Assembly: GCA_023253245.1 (NCBI GenBank)
Contig: JALRHB010000077.1
Coordinates: 1-6,388, forward strand
Origin: Polynucleobacter sp.
GTDB lineage: Bacteria; Pseudomonadota; Gammaproteobacteria; Burkholderiales; Burkholderiaceae
Length of the DNA: 6,388 nucleotides
Direction: 5' to 3'
In this document: in pieces, positions 5,191-6,388 of the stretch
How positions within the stretch are numbered: position 1 is the stretch's first letter
How the letters are laid out: the number at the start of each line of letters is the position of its first letter
Program-made: the position numbers and the translations under genes
Notes under the pieces: generated by a model
What the model was told of the DNA's origin: nothing
What the model saw: the letters and a program-made list of their open reading frames with translations, nothing else
Database searches by the model: none

Positions 5191-5838
5191 TTAATCTAAA
5201 CCCGGCACACGAGCTAAAGCAGTATTAGTGGCAAAAACCTTATCACCAACGCTGACCAGCGGCTCCGCTGTTAAAGGTAAATATACATCCACGCGCGATC
5301 CAAAGCGAATAAAACCGTAACGCTCCCCCGCCTTCAGTCGATCACCGACATGTATGTAGCAAAGAATACGTCTGGCAATGAGGCCGGCAACCTGAACCAA
5401 AGTGACGATCTGACCATTGGCATCAATGACCACAGCATTACGCTCATTCTCCGTTGATGCTTTATCTAGATCCGCATTAACAAACTTGCCAGGAAAATAC
5501 TGTATCTCTTTAACCAAACCATTAACTGCACTACGATTTGAATGGACATTAAATACGTTCATGAACACGCTAATCTTGAGCGCCTCACGCTCCGCATAAG
5601 GATCCGTAGCCTTTTCGACCACAACAATACGGCCATCAGCAGGCGACAACACCAAATCCCGACCAAGGGCAGCAATGCGTTGTGGATCGCGAAAGAACTG
5701 CAGAACAAAGATGAAAATAATCCAAAAAGGCCAAGACCAAGCAAAACCACCTAAGTAATGGACTAATAAGGTCACAGCCCCCACTAGGGCCAAATATGGC
5801 CAACCTTCTCTTGCAATAATGGGGTGTGGATACATCAT
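5191..5838 (-). CDS. psd: Phosphatidylserine decarboxylase proenzyme, short form
   Basis: Psd decarboxylates phosphatidylserine to phosphatidylethanolamine at the inner membrane, using a pyruvoyl group made by self-cleavage. At 215 residues it belongs to the short class of decarboxylases; the Escherichia coli enzyme is about 320 residues. Hydrophobic stretches at residues 13-31 and 33-49 anchor the N-terminus. SPADG (65-69) carries the likely catalytic Asp68, FNVHSNR (96-102) the likely His99, and RFGSR (178-182) the cleavage site between Gly180 and Ser181. Cleavage would give a beta chain of 180 residues and an alpha chain of about 35 with an N-terminal pyruvoyl. Two adjacent ATG codons, 5838 and 5835, compete as start, and no strong Shine-Dalgarno site separates them. 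It lies 49 bases after ilvC with no visible terminator between, so it is probably in the same transcript, and 25 bases before pssA. Confidence 0.95.
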   Translation of the reverse strand: MMYPHPIIAREGWPYLALVGAVTLLVHYLGGFAWSWPFWIIFIFVLQFFRDPQRIAALGRDLVLSPADGRIVVVEKATDPYAEREALKISVFMNVFNVHSNRSAVNGLVKEIQYFPGKFVNADLDKASTENERNAVVIDANGQIVTLVQVAGLIARRILCYIHVGDRLKAGERYGFIRFGSRVDVYLPLTAEPLVSVGDKVFATNTALARVPGLD

Positions 5839-5887
5839 CTTTATTCTGAGCCTATGTGTTTACAACTACTTTTCTACTGAATGATGC

Positions 5888-6388
5888 TTAGTTCTTAGTC
5901 TGGTCAACCAACTTATTCTTAGCAATCCAAGGCATCATGGCGCGCAATTTTGCACCAACCACTTCGATGTCATGCTCTGCATTCAAACGACGACGTGAAA
6001 TCAAAGTTGGCGCACCGGCTTTGTTTTCCAAAATAAAGCTCTTGGCATACTCACCAGTCTGAATATCTTTCAAGCACTGACGCATTGCGTTCTTAGTAGC
6101 TTCGGTTACCACGCGTGGGCCAGTGACATACTCACCATACTCAGCATTGTTTGAGATGGAGTAGTTCATATTGGCGATACCACCTTCATAGATTAAGTCA
6201 ACAATCAACTTCAGCTCATGCAAGCACTCAAAGTAAGCCATTTCAGGAGCGTAACCAGCCTCAACCAAAGTTTCGAAACCAGCTTTAATTAACTCTACTG
6301 CACCACCGCAAAGAACAGCCTGCTCACCGAACAAGTCGGTTTCAGTCTCTTCGCGGAAGTTGGTTTCGATAATGCCCGCGCGCCCACC
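5888..6388 (-). CDS. ilvC: Ketol-acid reductoisomerase, C-terminal 166 residues, cut by the right window edge
   Basis: IlvC converts acetolactate or acetohydroxybutyrate to the dihydroxy acid with NADPH and magnesium, the second common step of valine, leucine and isoleucine synthesis. The frame is open from the right edge and begins GGRAGIIETNFREETETD, the junction between the Rossmann domain and the knotted C-terminal domain. The magnesium ligands are visible: Asp and Glu in ETDLFGEQAVLCGG, and the two glutamates of YFECLHELKLI. The substrate-contacting serine lies in MNYSISNNAEYGEY. The end (KNKLVDQTKN) matches the short class I form of about 338 residues, so about half of the protein and the NADPH-binding domain are outside. 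A TTG at 6334 is an internal codon, not a start. Its product pathway supplies the 2-oxoisovalerate used by LeuA downstream. Confidence 0.97.
   Translation of the reverse strand, partial: GGRAGIIETNFREETETDLFGEQAVLCGGAVELIKAGFETLVEAGYAPEMAYFECLHELKLIVDLIYEGGIANMNYSISNNAEYGEYVTGPRVVTEATKNAMRQCLKDIQTGEYAKSFILENKAGAPTLISRRRLNAEHDIEVVGAKLRAMMPWIAKNKLVDQTKN

Noticed and set aside
5839..5887. Terminator between ilvC and psd
   Set aside because: CAGTAGAAAAGTAG looks repetitive but is not self-complementary, and no stem with a T-tract was found.

Overview
The window looks like chromosomal core DNA of a betaproteobacterium in the Burkholderiales, most probably Polynucleobacter or a close relative. The basis is the gene order ilvC-psd-pssA-leuA followed by rpsO-pnp, the moderate GC content, and how the proteins read. 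No database search was possible. Nearly all genes lie on the minus strand, so the biological reading direction is from the right edge to the left. No mobile element, CRISPR array, tRNA or rRNA was seen.

Right half (6388 down to 2510, minus strand): the 3' half of ilvC (ketol-acid reductoisomerase, partial at the edge), then psd and pssA, 25 bases apart. PssA makes phosphatidylserine and Psd decarboxylates it to phosphatidylethanolamine. Next comes leuA (2-isopropylmalate synthase), the committed step of leucine synthesis. Between pssA and leuA is a 244-base gap that holds the most interesting element. It contains a 25-codon leader ORF with 8 leucine codons (4273..4196), a strong intrinsic terminator (4154..4125), and a sequence inside the leader ORF that can pair with the terminator's upstream arm. 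This is the full layout of a ribosome-mediated leucine attenuator. An intrinsic terminator (2493..2460) ends the leuA unit.

Middle (1884..2483, plus strand): one gene convergent with leuA and divergent from rpsO. It encodes an exported SYLF-domain (YSC84-type) protein. Its stop codon lies in the loop of the leuA terminator hairpin.

Left part (1672 down to 1, minus strand): rpsO (ribosomal protein S15), an intrinsic terminator, a 271-base gap, and the first 377 codons of pnp (polynucleotide phosphorylase), which runs off the left edge. The pnp leader contains two sizeable imperfect stems, as expected for an mRNA under RNase III/PNPase autocontrol. The rpsO leader also has alternative hairpins.

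Together, the window couples branched-chain amino-acid synthesis (ilvC, leuA) and phosphatidylethanolamine synthesis (pssA, psd) in one co-directional cluster, beside a ribosome/RNA-decay pair (rpsO, pnp). Regulation appears to act mainly through RNA structure in the leaders of leuA, rpsO and pnp.
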